Shown: one piece after another, positions 28,645-42,510 of the stretch
Layout: each line of letters starts with the position of its first letter
Numbering within the stretch: the first letter of the stretch is position 1
Source: Vespa crabro
Taxonomy: Eukaryota > Arthropoda > Insecta > Hymenoptera > Vespidae
Length of the DNA stretch: 64,000 bases
Reading direction: 5' to 3'
NCBI RefSeq assembly: GCF_910589235.1
Contig: NW_025813595.1
Coordinates: 5,720,501-5,784,500 of the forward strand
Notes under the pieces: generated by a model
Seen by the model: the letters and a program-made list of their open reading frames with translations, nothing else
Told to the model about the DNA's origin: nothing
Database searches by the model: none
Made by a program: the position numbers and the translations under genes

Positions 28645-31627
28645 CTATGGGCCATCCATGAACATCTTCTTCTTGCGTAAGATTTCCCTCACGTAACAGG
28701 CCACCCTGTTCCACTTCTTCTGCCCTCGCAGCATTACCTCGACATTGTTGTCCAGCGAGATGTCCCCAAGCTCCTGCTCTAAGGCAAGTCATTCGGCGCT
28801 CCACCGGGTACATATGAAGAACGTCTGGTGTGCATCTTCTTTGATCGAATCCCCATAGGGGCAGTTGCCGTCTGCTACTTTCCCCATTTTTGCGAGGAAG
28901 GAGAGGAACAAGCCATGCCATGTTAAGAATTGTGTGAGGTAGAAATTTACCTCACCCGCCTTTCGGTTTATCCAGTTGTCAAGTCGACCGTTGAGTCGGG
29001 CAGTCCATCTGCCCCTAGGTTCCTGCTCCCATCTGCTTTGCCAGGCCTCGATGCTGTTAGACCCGGATTTCTATGATTCCTCCTCCTTCCCCAGAACGGG
29101 CTTCTGCTGATGGACGAATTGTCTCTCCTTGGCTAGTAGGTCGATCGGGATTACCCCGATAACAACTAGAACTGCGGGCTTCGAGACCGTGCTGTAGGAG
29201 CACGCGATTCGGAGAGTGCTCCTCTCGTGTACCGCTACTATGCGCTTGCGATATTTCTCTTATCGCAACGCTTCGGCCCATTCTTCCGCGACGAATAGCA
29301 TCACTCCATCGGCGGCACGCATCAGTAGACGACTAATGCACGGCCGGGGACTGTGGACATTGGCCAAGAGTGTGCCCAGAGTGGATACTATATTTGCCGC
29401 TTTGTCGGCTGCCATTATTATATGATCTCCGTAATTGAATTTGCAATCGAGCATTACTTCTAGGTATCTGACGGACGGCTTATTCTGGACCGTCGCGTTT
29501 CCTACGGTGAAGCTGCGCAAGGTGTTGATGCGCTTCTTCGTTAGTATCACGATCTCTGTTTTGTAGGCTGCTAAGGATAGCCCATGCTCTTCCATCAATA
29601 TGATGACTCTGCGCATGACCTGGTTGAGCAGCAGCTGAGCCCCCTCCGCGTCTTTTGCTGTTATGACAACTGCAATGTCATCTGCGTACCCAACCATGAA
29701 AGCACCTTCAGGGACTGCCATACGTAGGATACCGTCGTAGAAAATATTCCAGATATCCGGTCCTTGTATGGATTTCTGAGCTACCTGCGATGTCAATTCC
29801 AAGCATCTTGGACCATCGTCAGTATTGTATTCTAAGAAGCGCTCGTTTAGATAATCCCCGAGTATTCGGAGTAGGTACCCCGGGACTCTGAAATTACGTT
29901 CGAGCGCTTCCATTGCCAAGTACCACCAGACGGAGTTGAAGGCGTTTCTCACGTCTAAGGTGGCCATCAGACAGAAAGGGCGGGAATGATGAATCCCGCG
30001 CTCAGTCATTTTAGCGGCCGTGACAACCTCCTGAACTGCGTGGATGGTGGAGAGGCCGGATCGAAATCCATACTGGCGGGCAGCGAGATCCCCTGCTGCC
30101 CTCAAGGCTGCGTGCAGCCGTGGCCTGAGCATCTTCTCCAGGAGCTTGCCAGCCTTATCGAGAATACATATAGGCTTGTATGACGAAGCAGACTCTGCTG
30201 GGCCCATGCCCTTGATGATGAGCACAAGCTTCGCTTTCTTCCACGGGGCCGATACGATGCCCTCCCTGAGGCACATGTTGTACACGTTTAGCAAAAGCTC
30301 AGGGAGGCTCTGCGAGACGGGTTTAATTACTTCCGCTGGAAGTCCGTCAGGGATTGGAGCTTTCTTGTTCCGCATAAAAGATGCGGCCATGAGTAGCTTT
30401 TCTTCCGTAAATTGTGGCGCTTCTGTTATCGCCAGGCGCAGCCATGCTAATCTTTCTCTTCGGCTGTGAGGTGAATACAGTATGCACGATGTATTCAAAC
30501 GTCCTCGGATCCTGAGGGATTCCTTGCGTTTGAGTCCCCAGCTTTCGAGTGACGATCTGATACGCTAATATCCATGGATTCTTATCGAATTCCAGGCACA
30601 GCTACTTCCAGTACCGTCGTTGACTGGCCATGATTGCCCACTTCAAAGCTTTTTTGGCCGCTTGATACTCTGCAGCAAAGGGAGCAGCGTCGAGTTCGCG
30701 TCTCTTCGCTCGTTGTGCCAAACGGTGAAGCCTTAAGCACTTCTTACGAAGATCTGCGATATCGTTCGTCCACTGGTATGCAGGATGCCTCTGCTGTTTC
30801 GTGGTCTACTTTGGCACCACTATCGCGCAAGCCTTTTGTATGAGCTGCATAATTGCTGCAGTAATCATCCTGGTTTGTGCTGGATGCGATAGACTCACGG
30901 AAGGAATTTGAAAGGATCTCCAATCTTTTTCTATGACGGAAAACAGCCTATCTCAATCCATTCTTGCAATGTTCCATCGGAGAGGTCTTTCTGCACTTGT
31001 CACGGATGGCCTTGTATCATGGACATCGAATAGAATGTACTGATTGTCGCTACTGGTATAATCCTCAATTACCAGCCAGCTTGTGACTCTTGCCACAAGT
31101 TGTTCGTTGGATAGAGAGTTGGTTCGTCTCTCTGTAGCCAAGCTTACAGAAGATTGGTGTCGGACCTGTGTTGACTATTGATAGCTCTAGTCTCGACTGC
31201 CACTTCTTGTTTCGTCTTCCGCTGGAGTCCGGCCTGGCCTCCCCAATTCGAGAGCTTTGGCATTGAGTTCTCCAACCACAATGAAATCCCATTCCATTTT
31301 CCGCAGTGCGTCTTCCAGATGGTCCAATTTGGTCTGGAAGTTGTCTATCTGGTCGTTCGGGGTGAAATTTACACTGACATAAGTCGTAGAGTTGTGTCTC
31401 ATACAAACGTATCCGCATCCGGATCCTTGATCCGACACATGTATTTGTCGGGTATCTGGGATCCAGGTGGCCGCGGTGCCCAATTTGTTTGCTTACCATC
31501 CTAATACTGCTCTGTCCTGGTTCTGTTCTCTGATTAAAACGATATCAGCTTGTTTCTCAGAGCAGAGCTGAGTTAGAAGGTGGTGCACCGTTCTGCTCCT
31601 ATGAGGATTACCCTGAAGTACTCTCAA
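28645..31627 (-). pseudogene. ORF2 (endonuclease / reverse transcriptase) remnant of copy A
   Basis: This encoded the enzyme that nicks target DNA and copies the element RNA into it. In sense order: an endonuclease (about 30960-31627), an RT core (29260-30498) and a C-terminal zinc-knuckle region (28645-29259). Defects visible: the start codon aligned with copy B's ATG is TTG (31625-31627); a TAA interrupts the endonuclease (31493-31495) and a TAG the linker (30806-30808), both shared with copy B; the endonuclease box GDLNA reads GELNA; the C-terminal SDH box reads SDN (codon 31043-31045). After the RT core a Lys codon has become TAA, and more stops follow. The C-terminal knuckle reads C-P-Y-G, so its second Cys is Gly. 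Overlapping plus-strand open frames are antisense shadows. No functional protein is possible. Confidence 0.88.
29260..30498 (-). pseudogene. Reverse transcriptase core of copy A, 412 codons still open
   Basis: This is the longest surviving coding stretch of either copy. Residue numbers count from the first ATG of the open frame, which lies just downstream of a frameshift. The first 22 or so residues are out-of-frame sequence, and homology to copy B starts near ITEAPQFTEE (residue 24). Family motifs follow in order: the KKAP-PDGL block near 45-53 with Asp replaced by Ile; ARQYGFRSGLSTIHAV at 140-154; motif A ATLDVRNAF with catalytic Asp182; QKSIQGPDIWN at 241-251, where QGS-LGP is expected; and motif C YADD at 271-274 (codons at 29677-29688). 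The catalytic aspartates are present, but the changed QGS box and the closed frame on either side argue against activity. The frame ends at TAA where copy B has a Lys codon. Confidence 0.88.
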
Positions 31628-32736
31628 CCTGTTTTCCTCTTGTTGGCTGTTGCATGGGCCTCCTGGAAAGCTTTGCAGTCCCTTGATCCCGCCAGGTGCT
31701 TCATAAGCTCATCAACGCTATTGGAGCACACAAAGCAAGTAGGCTCGCTGATCTTGCAGTCTTTGATCTTGTGCCCCGTGCCGCCACAGTTATCTCAAAA
31801 CTTACTGCCATCAGAGCCCTTGCTCGAGGTTCTATAGTGTCCATAGTCGAGACAGCTTAAGCATCGCCTGACTTCTACTCTTCGCCTGACCCTGCAGCTG
31901 ACAAAGCCGACCAACAATCGGCCGACCATTCAAAACTTCGCAGCTGCTTCCTCTTCTAGTCTAACGATGGACAGGCGTTGTTGTCTCGCGTTGGGGTTCG
32001 TCAATTTAACCTCTAGTTTCCCCGCGTTGTATGGCACGGTCCTCTTTATGGTCTCCTCGACTTCCACCACCGATGTGCAGCAATCGCAGTCCCGTATCTC
32101 CAGCGTAGATCTAGGGTCCAGTTCCGTGATGCTGCTCGTTTCTCCTACTTCATTCCTCAGGGTTTCTGTGAATAAGGTCTTGACATGCGTAGTGGTCTTC
32201 TTCAGTTCGAGGAGAATCCCTCTAGTTCTGGTCTGTCGGACCGATCTAACATCTACCCCTGTGCCGCTGGTCTTGAAGCGCTGATGGTTGCTCCGACTAC
32301 GTTTGCGTAAGATTTGCCTTGTGCAGGTTTCAGGAAAACCGTGTCCGGCCTTGTTCTCTTTCTCGGCCTGTCCTCTGATTTGTTCGGCTTCTTTTTCACC
32401 TACTGTGGGTGTTCCGTCGCCTTCATCGCTGGAATCTCCTTATCTTTCCTCTTCTTCTCGACCACTGTCCACTTGGTGGCTTCGGACGTTGTCGTCTCTT
32501 GCCTCGTTCTTTTGAGGCTTTCTTCAGGCATCTGCGGCGGACTTGTGGCTACTCTCTTAGTTGCGCCGACATCAATTGTAGAATTTGTCCAAGGGTTCTG
32601 AGAAACTCGGGCTAGGGTCCCCGCTCCCTTGTTGACCTTTTTTCGAGATTTATAAATGAACTTGAGACTTTCTATGATGTCATCCAGTTCAGCAGGGAGT
32701 ACTGTGGGAGTATACTACTTCCCCATACGCAAAGGG
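31624..32736 (-). pseudogene. ORF1 (gag-like, CCHC) remnant of copy A
   Basis: ORF1 proteins of this clade bind element RNA and form the ribonucleoprotein. Copy A retains a lysine/arginine-rich N-terminal half (for example KWTVVEKKRKDKE) and a C-terminal half ending in CCHC knuckles. Breaks: an in-frame TAG at 32400-32402 within the N-terminal frame, a frame change near a G run around 32275, TGA at 31930-31932, and TGA at 31795-31797 replacing the first Cys of knuckle 2. Knuckle 1 has lost its last Cys (Ser). Knuckle 3 (C-x2-C-x9-H-x6-C) is intact, unlike in copy B. The frame ends at TGA 31624-31626. The N-terminus is lost through the 5' truncation. Confidence 0.82.
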
Positions 32737-34414
32737 AATAATAATAACGATAATAACGATAATAGCATTATAAATAATGACGATAATAATATTAATAACA
32801 ATAATAATAATAATAAAAATATCGATAATAACAATAATAACGATAATAACGGTAATTACGATAACAATGTTAATATTAATATCGAAAATAAAGAAAATAA
32901 TGATAACAACGATAATAATAATAACAATAATAACGATAATAACAATAATTACGATAATAATAATAATAATAACGTTAATAACGGTAATAACGATAATTAC
33001 GAAAATAACGGAAATAACGATAATATCGATAATAATAAGAACGATAATAACCATAATAATAATAATCATAATAACGATAATTAAGATAGAAACGTTAATA
33101 ATGATAAGAATAATAATAATAATTAACAATAATAAAGATAATAACGACTACAATAATATTAATAATTATATTAATAACGATAAAAACGATAATAATGTTA
33201 ATAATTATAGTAATAATAACAATAATAACAATAATGACGATAATAACGATAATAACGAATATAATAATGACGATAATAACCATAATAATATTAATAATAT
33301 TAACGCTAATAACGATAATAATGACAATATCGATAATATTAATAACAATATTAACGATTATATCGATAATAATAACAATAGTAATAACAAAAATAACGTT
33401 AACAACGACAATAACGATAATAACGATAATAATAATAATAATAGTAATAACAATAATTACCATCATAACGATATTAACGATAATATCGATAATAATAATA
33501 ACGATAATGATGGTAATAATATTAATAATAACAATTATAACAATAATTACGATAATAACGATAATAACATATAATAACGACAATAGTAATAATAAAAATC
33601 ACGATAGTGATGGTAAAAAAGATAATATTAAAAATAATAATAATAATAACAATAATAACGATTATAAAGGAAGTAATGAAAATAAGATTAATAATAACCA
33701 TAATAACGATGATAATATTAATATTAACGATAATAAGCATAATAACGGTAATAATAATAATAATAATATTAATAGTAACATTAATAACAATAATTGCGAT
33801 AATTAATATAAAAACGATGACATAAATAGAGATAATAACTATAATAATGGTAATGACGATAATAATAATAATAATAACAATAGTAACGACAAAAACGATA
33901 ATAATGATAAAAATAATAATAATTATAACGAAAATAACGACAATAACGATTATAATAATAATATAAGTAACGATAATTACGTTTATAACGAAAATAATAA
34001 TAGCAATAATTACGATAATAAAGATAATAATAATAATAATAACTATTATAACGATAATAATGATAATACCTATATTAATAATAATAATAGTAACGACACT
34101 TATAACGATATCAACCATAATATCGATAATAAAATAAAAATATTTAGGATAATAATAATAATAAACATAATAACGATATTATTGATAATAACTATAATAA
34201 TAATAACCATAATGGCGATAATAACGTCATTATCGATAACAATAATACCGATAATAACGATAATAATAATAATAATAGCGATAGTAAAGATAATGAAGAC
34301 AGTAATAACAATAATAACAATAATAACGATATTAGCGATTATGACGATAACAATATTAATGATAATAACGATAATAGTAATAATAATAATAATAACAATA
34401 ATATCGATATTAAC

Positions 34415-34445
<31 letters not shown>

Positions 34446-34934
34446 TAGTTATTAACGATTTTAATCATGGTTACGATAATAATAATAATGATAATAAAGT
34501 TAATAACAATTATAATAAGGATAACAACGATAATAATAAATTTAATAACGATAATAAAGATAATAATAACAACAATATTAAAGATAAATCGATAATATCG
34601 ATAATATCGATTATAATATTTATTATAACGATAATAACGATAATAAGGATAATAAATATAAAGACATAAGGATAGTAAATATAATAACATAAGAAAAGAA
34701 ACTATAATATTAATATAGATAGGAGCATTAATAGAGGTGAAAACGGTAATTATAGTAAGAACAATAACGATTATAACTATATTAATAATAAAATTAATGA
34801 CGCTCATTACGATAATAACGAAAATGATAAAATTAATTATAACGACAGTAAAAATAATAACAATAATAAATGTAGTAATACTAACAATAATATTTTTAAT
34901 AACGATAATAACAATAATAATAATATTGTATTAT

Positions 34935-35055
34935 GATAAAAACGTTATTAATATATATTAACCTATAACCAAATATAATAATATATAATTAATAATATTT
35001 ATCTTATAAAAGATAATAACCAAAACTATAATAACGATAATGACGTCTAAAATAA
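34935..35055. other. Off-pattern AT island with small hairpin inside the array
   Basis: For about 120 bp the GAT/AAT/AAC texture gives way to plain AT-rich sequence with CCTATAACC and CCAAAAC motifs and several TATA stretches. It contains a 7-bp stem with a 4-base loop: TTATCTT at 34999-35005, ATAA, and AAGATAA at 35010-35016. No coding potential is visible. It may be an eroded insertion, a diverged array patch or a fragment of flanking DNA. Confidence 0.5.
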
Positions 35056-36394
35056 TAATATTAATAACGATAATAAGGATAATTACGATAAAATCGATAT
35101 TAGTAATAACAATAATATCGATAATAAGGATAATAACGATAATAAAAATAATAATAATGATAATAGCGATAATAACGATAACAACGGTAAAATAATAATA
35201 ATATTAATAACAATAATAATGATAATAACGATAATAATGATAATAACTATAAAAATAATAATGATAAGAACAATAAAAACGATAGTATTGGTAACCATAG
35301 AATCGATAATAAGATTAATAATGTTAATAACAAATATAATATTATCAATAATAAAAATAATAACGAAAATAACAATATTAATAAAACAATAATAACGATA
35401 GTAATGGAAATAACGGGAATAATTACAAGAATAATATCGATATCAAGGAGAATAACGATAATAATAATAATAATAAAACGGTTACTTATGTTAATAACGA
35501 AAATAACGGTAATAACGATAATAATTTTAATAATAATAAAAATAATAACAACAACAAAGATAATAACTATAATAATGATAACGATATGATGATAATAGTA
35601 ATATAAACGATAATAACAATAATTACGATAATAACGATAATAATAACAATAATAATAATAAAGATAAAAACAATAATAACGATAATAACGGTAATATCAA
35701 TAATAAATATAATAACGATAATAATGACAATAAATTAATAATAATAATAACGATAATAACGATGATAACGATAATAGCGATAATAATAATAATTACTTTA
35801 ACGATAATATCGATAATAATAATATCAAAATTAACTATAACATCAATAATAATAATATTAGCAATAAAAATAATAATGATAATAACGATAATAAGAATAA
35901 TTACGATAATAACGATAATAATATTAACGATAATAACGTCAATAACGATTATAAGGATAATAATAATAGTAATAATAACATTAATAGCAATAATAAATAT
36001 TATAACGATAACAATATTAACGATAATTTCGACAATATTAATAATAATGAAAACGATAATTACGATAATAACGATAATAATATGAATAATAATAAGGATT
36101 ATAATGATATTAACGATGGTAAGGATAATAATGATAATAACGAGAATAACGATAATATAGATAATAATAATGACAATATTAACGAAAATATCGATATTAA
36201 TAATAATAATAATAATAACAATAATAACGATAATAACGATAATAACGATTACAATAATAACGATAATAATAATAATATTAATAATTATAACGATAATAAC
36301 GAATATAACGATAATAATAATAGTAGTAATAACAATAATAAAAGTAATAACGTTAATAACCATAATATAATAACGACATTAACGATAATATTGG

Positions 36395-36425
<31 letters not shown>

Positions 36426-39129
36426 GTTAAAAACGATTTTAATGATAATAATAATTACAATAACAATAATTAAGATAATAATGTTAATAACGATAATATC
36501 GATATTAACGATAATAATATTAATAATAATAATAATAAAGATAATAATGTTAATTACGATAATGACGATTATATAGATTGTAACCATAATAACAATACTG
36601 ATAATAATATCGATAATAATAATAATGATAAAAACGTAGTTAAGGATAATAATAATAACAATTATAACAAAAATAAAAATAATAATTACTTCGATATTAA
36701 CAATATTAATGATAATGAGGATCATTATAATAATAATAATAATAATGATTATAGCGATAAAAACGATAATAACGATAATAATAATAAAATTAATAATGAT
36801 AATAACGTTAATAACTTAATTTATGATAGCAATAATAACGATAAAACCGATAATAATGACATTAATAGTAATAACTACAATAACGATAATAACGAAAATA
36901 ATAATTACGATAATAACGATAATAGCAAGAATAATAATTACGATAACAGTAATAACAATAACAGCGATAATAACGATATTAACGATAATAACGATAATAA
37001 GAATAACAATTATAACGATAATATCGATAATAATATTAATAACGATAATAATTATTTTAATAATAGCAATTATAATGATAATAATGATAATAATATTAAT
37101 AATTATAATAATAACGAAGGTAAAGATGATAACTATGAAAACGATGTTATAATAATAACAATAATAACGATTATATCGCTAATAACAAAAATAATAATAA
37201 CGATAATGACGATGGAAATAATATTAATTAAACGAAAATAACGATAATTTCGATAATAATGATAATAATAATAACGTAAATAACGATAATAGCAATAATA
37301 ATAATTGAGATAACGTTAATAACGATATTAACGACAATATAGATAATAATTATAATAACAATAATAAAGTTATTAACGATAATTACGATAATAAGAATAA
37401 TAGTAATAACAATAATAACGATAAAAATGGTAATTCCGATAATAATATTAACGATAATAATGACAATATTAATAATAATAATAATAATGATACTTAAGAT
37501 AATATCGATAATAATAGTAAGAATAATAAAAATATTAACGAAACTATCGATAATAATAATAATAATCAGAACAATAATAACGATAATAACGATAATTACA
37601 ATAATAATAATTACGATAAAAAAGATAACAATAAAAATAATAATAACGATAATAATAATAGAAATAATAACAATTATAACGATAATAAAGATTAGAACAA
37701 TAATAATACTAACGTTAATTATGACAATGTTAATAATATTAATAACAAATATAACGATAATTATAGTAATAATAATAATAACGATAACAACGATATTATC
37801 GATAATAATAATAATATTAATAATAAAGATAAAACGTTATTAAACATAAAAACGATTATAACGATTATAATGATAAGATCGATAATAATGTTATTTGAAA
37901 TAACAATAATATCGATAATAACGATAATAACGATAATAACGATAATAATAGTACCAAAAATAACAATATTAAGAATAATAAATATAATAACGACAATAAC
38001 GATAAAATGGTAGTAATAATAACAGTAATAACAATAAAAACGACTAAAACGATTTTAATGATAATAATATTAATAACGTTAATAATTATTTTAATAATAG
38101 CAATTATAACGATAATAACGATAATAACGATAATATCCATAATAACGATATCAATAATGACGATAATGACGTAATAATAATAGTAAAGATTATAATAACG
38201 ATAATAGCGATAATAACGATAATAATATTAACGATAGTAACTTTAATAATGATAATAACGATAATAATAGTAGTAATAATAACAATAATAGCGATAATAA
38301 AGATATTTACGATAATAATATTAACGATAATAATGACAATATTAATAATAAAAATAACGATAAATACAATAAGTACTGATATAATATTGATAATAATAAA
38401 GAAATTAACGCTATTAACGTTAATGATGATAATTATAATTACAATAATATCGATAATAACGATAATAATGATAATAACGATAATAACTATTTAACAATAA
38501 TAATAATAATAACGATAAAAGATATAATAATAGTAACGATAATAAAGATAATAAAGGTAATAATAATAAAAATAATTTCGATAATTATGATATTAATGAG
38601 GATATCGGAAAAAAATAATAATAATAATAGCATTAATAATAATAATAAATATATTAACGATTATAGTAATAATAATAAAATCAATAATAACGATAAAAAC
38701 GAAAATAACAATACTAATATTAAGAACAACCGATAATAACAATATTAACGATAATAATAATAATAATATTTATAATAATAATAATGACGATAATAATGAT
38801 AGCAGTAGTAGTAATAATAACATTATTGTCAATAATAAAAATATTGAAGTCAATAACGATGAAAAAAATAAGAATAATAACAATGAAAACGTTAATATCG
38901 ATAATAATAATAATAATAATAATCGTTGTAACGATAATTACAATAATTACAATAATAACGACAATAATATTATCATTATTAACAATGATTTCTATAATAA
39001 CTATAAAAACATTAATAACGACATTAATAATAACGATAATAACAATAATAATAAAAATAAGAGTAACAATGATAATGATTATAAAGATAATAAATATAAC
39101 AATAATAACGAAAATAACGAAAATAATAA

Positions 39130-41150
39130 TATTAATTTTATATTAATAACGATAGTAACGATAATAACGATAATGGCATTATTATTAATAACGAAAATTA
39201 CGATAATATTGATAATAAAAAAATAATAGCAACATGAATAACGATGTTAATAATAATAATAATAACGAAAATAACGATAATGACGATAATAATAATAATA
39301 ATGAAATAAAAACGATAATAAAGATAATATCAATAGTAATAGTATTAATAATAATAGTAACCACAAAAATAACGATAATAACCATATGAATGATACAATA
39401 AAAACGATAGTAAAGAAAATATAGCTAATTATAAAAACTTTAATTAATATAATATCGATTTTTATAAGAATAATAATAATAATAATAACAATAATGACGA
39501 TGATAACGATTATTATAATAATAATATTAACGTAAAAAAAATTATAACGATAATAACAATAATAACAATAATAATAACCCGATAATATCAATTATAATGA
39601 CAATAATAATAATAATAATAATAATAACTATAATAATAATAACAGTAATTACGATAATTAGGATAATAACGATAGTAATAACAACAATAATAACAATAAT
39701 AATAATTATAACAATGACGATAATAACGTAAATAACGATAACAGTTATAACGATTGTAATAATAATAGTTATAATGACGATAAAAACTATAAAAAATCTA
39801 AAAATTATAATAACAATAATTTTACTAAAATTATTAACAATAATAACGATAATAATAATAACAATAATAAAGATATTAACAATAATACCTTTAATAATAA
39901 TAACAATAACGAAGATAATAACGATAATAATGATTATAACGATAATAATAATAAAAGTAATAAAAATAATAACTATAATAATTATATTAATAATAATAAT
40001 ATTAACAATAACCGCAATAATATCGAAAATAACAATAATAACGTTAATTATAATAACATTAAAAAAGATTTTAACGATAATAACGATGATATTGATAATA
40101 ATAATAACAATAATAACGCTAATATCGATAATAACGACAACACAGATATAATAATAAGAATAATAAAAATAACAGTGATAATAACAACAATAATTATAAT
40201 AATATTAGCGATAATAGCGATATAATAGCTAATAAGAATAATAATGATAACAAAAATATTGATATTAACTATATTAATAATAATAAGGATAAAATAATAT
40301 TAATAATAATAATAATTATAACGATATTGACGGTAATAAAAGTAACAATATTAACGATATTAACGAATATAATAATAACCATAACAACGATAAAAACGTT
40401 AATAACATTTATAATAATAATAATAATAATAATGATAACAAGGATAATAGGTATAATAATAACAATTATAAAAAGACGATAATAACAATAATAATAATAG
40501 CGATAATAACGATAATAACGATAATAACAATAACGATAATAACGTTAAAAACGATGAGAACGATAATAATGATAATAATAATATAGTTAATAAGGATAAC
40601 AATGATAAAAACGATAATAATAATAAGAAAAATAACGAAAATAACGATAGAAACGAAGGTAACCATTACAAAAATAAGGATAATAACGATAATAGTAATT
40701 ATAATAATAAGGAAAATAACATTAATAATAATAATAATAATAAAGATAATACCGATAATAACGAAAATAATAAAATTAATTTTATAATAATAAAGATAGT
40801 AACGATAATGGCAATATAAGTAATAATGAAAATTACGATAATATTGATAATTACAATAATAATAATGACAGTAATAACGATGTTAAAAATAATAATAATA
40901 ACGAAAATAACGATAACGACGATAATAATAACAATAATGAAATAATAACGATAATAAAGATAATAACAATTGTAATAGTATTAATAATAATTAAAACCAC
41001 AATAATAACGATAATAATCTTAAGAATGATAACAATAATAACGATAATGACGATTTTATAGCTAATTATAACAAATTTAATAACTATAATATCGATTTTT
41101 ATAAGAATAAAAATAATAATAATAACAATAATAGGGATGATAACAATATT
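39130..41150. repeat. Higher-order direct repeat, offset about 1636 bp
   Basis: About 39130-39510 aligns with about 40765-41150. Landmarks: AATTACGATAATATTGATAA at offset 1635 bp (39201/40836), ATAATGGCA at 1635 bp, ATAGCTAATTATA at 1637 bp (39421/41058), and ATATCGATTTTTATAAGAAT at 1637 bp (39456/41093). The last motif is unlike general array sequence, so the match is not fortuitous. Confidence 0.78.
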
Positions 41151-41455
41151 AATAATTACGATATTAACGGTAACAAAGATAATAACGATAGTAATGATAA
41201 TAATAATAATAATAAAGTTTATATCGATATTAAAGATAATAACAATTATCATAATATTATTAATAACGTTAATAAAAATTATAACGATAATAACGATAAT
41301 GACAATAATAATAACAACGATAATAACAATTACAACGACAATAATAATAAAAATAATAACTATAATAATCATAATAATAGTAATAGCAATAATTACGATA
41401 ATAACGATAGTAATAACAACAATAATAAAGATAGAAATAATAATAATAATAATAA

Positions 41456-42510
41456 CAATAAAAACGATAATAAGTATAATAATGGTAACAATAATGATGA
41501 TAATAACGATAATAACGTTAATATTAATAATAGAAATAAAGATAACATCGATAATAACGATAATGCGTTAATAATAATATTATTAGCGATAATAACGATA
41601 AAAACAAAAATAACAATATTCATAATAAATATATTATTCATAATAACGATAATAAAGATAACAATATTAACGTTAATAACGATAATTTCGATTATAAAAA
41701 TAACTATAATAAAGATAATAATAATATTAATAATAAAAATAATAACAATTATAGCGATAATAATATTAATAATAAAGATGATACCGATATTAACGATAGT
41801 AATGATAATAATAATAACTATAATAAGGATAATAACGATAATAACGATAATATCATTAATAATAACAATAATAATAAGGTTAATAACGATATTAACGATC
41901 ATAAAGATAATTATAATAACCATTATAACTACAATATCGATAATAATGATAATAACGATGATAATAGTAATAATAATATCAATATTAACAATAATAAGAG
42001 AAATAATAAAATAAAATACAATAAAAACTAGAATAACGTTATTAACGATAACGATAATAACGATAATAACGATAATCATGATAATAACAATAATTACAAT
42101 AATAACGATAATAATGATAGTTGTAATAATAGTAATAACGATAACATCGATAAAGAAGTTAATCGTAATATTAGTAATAACGGTAATAAGAATAATAACG
42201 ATAATTGTAATAACAAAAAAAGCGGTAATTATAATGATAATAACGAAAATAATAATAATAATTATAACAATAAAAATGATAATAAATATAATAATGGTAA
42301 CAATAATGATGGTAATAAAGATAATAACGTTAATATTAATAACAGAAATAAATATAACATCGATAGTAACGATAATAAGATAATAATAATATTAATAGCG
42401 ATAATAACGATAAAAACGAAAATAACAAAATTCAAAATAATTATATTAGCAATAATAACGATAATAATGATAACAATATTAATGTTTATAACGATAATAT
42501 CGATAATAAA
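41456..42510. repeat. Higher-order direct repeat, offset 812 bp
   Basis: About 41456-41705 aligns with about 42263-42510. Four landmarks keep exactly 812 bp: AATGGTAACAATAATGATG (41484/42296), AACGTTAATATTAATAA (41516/42328), AACATCGAT (41546/42358) and GCGATAATAACGATAAAAAC (41587/42399). The offset is not a multiple of three, so the two copies sit in different triplet phases. Confidence 0.8.

Larger units (their letters stand above)
28337..32736 (-). mobile_element. R1-clade non-LTR retrotransposon, copy A, 5'-truncated and dead
   Basis: A GC-balanced island of 4.4 kb interrupts the array. On the minus strand it reads ORF1 remnant, ORF2 remnant (endonuclease, reverse transcriptase, zinc knuckle), 3' UTR and poly(A). 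No long terminal repeats are present. Membership of the R1 clade is inferred from three points. ORF1 has three CCHC-type knuckles. ORF2 has an apurinic-like endonuclease with a GDLNA-type box. The C-terminal LTQFLTWHGLF segment followed by a degenerate CCHC is characteristic of R1-group ORF2 proteins. The 5' edge lies inside ORF1 at the return of the array after AAAGGG (plus strand 32731-32736), so the 5' UTR and ORF1 start are missing. The copy carries many stops and frameshifts. It is about 300 bp longer at its 5' end than copy B at 52231-56294. A target-site duplication cannot be defined in such a repetitive target. Confidence 0.9.

Noticed and set aside
30044..30469. Plus-strand open frame of 141 codons across copy A, and similar plus-strand frames at 31178-31504, 32314-32601 and 53300-53599
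   Set aside because: They lie antisense to clear RT, endonuclease or ORF1 coding sequence and show no independent motif.
28337..32736. Insertion in 28S rDNA, as for classical R1
   Set aside because: Both flanks are GATAATAAC array and no rRNA sequence is visible in the window.
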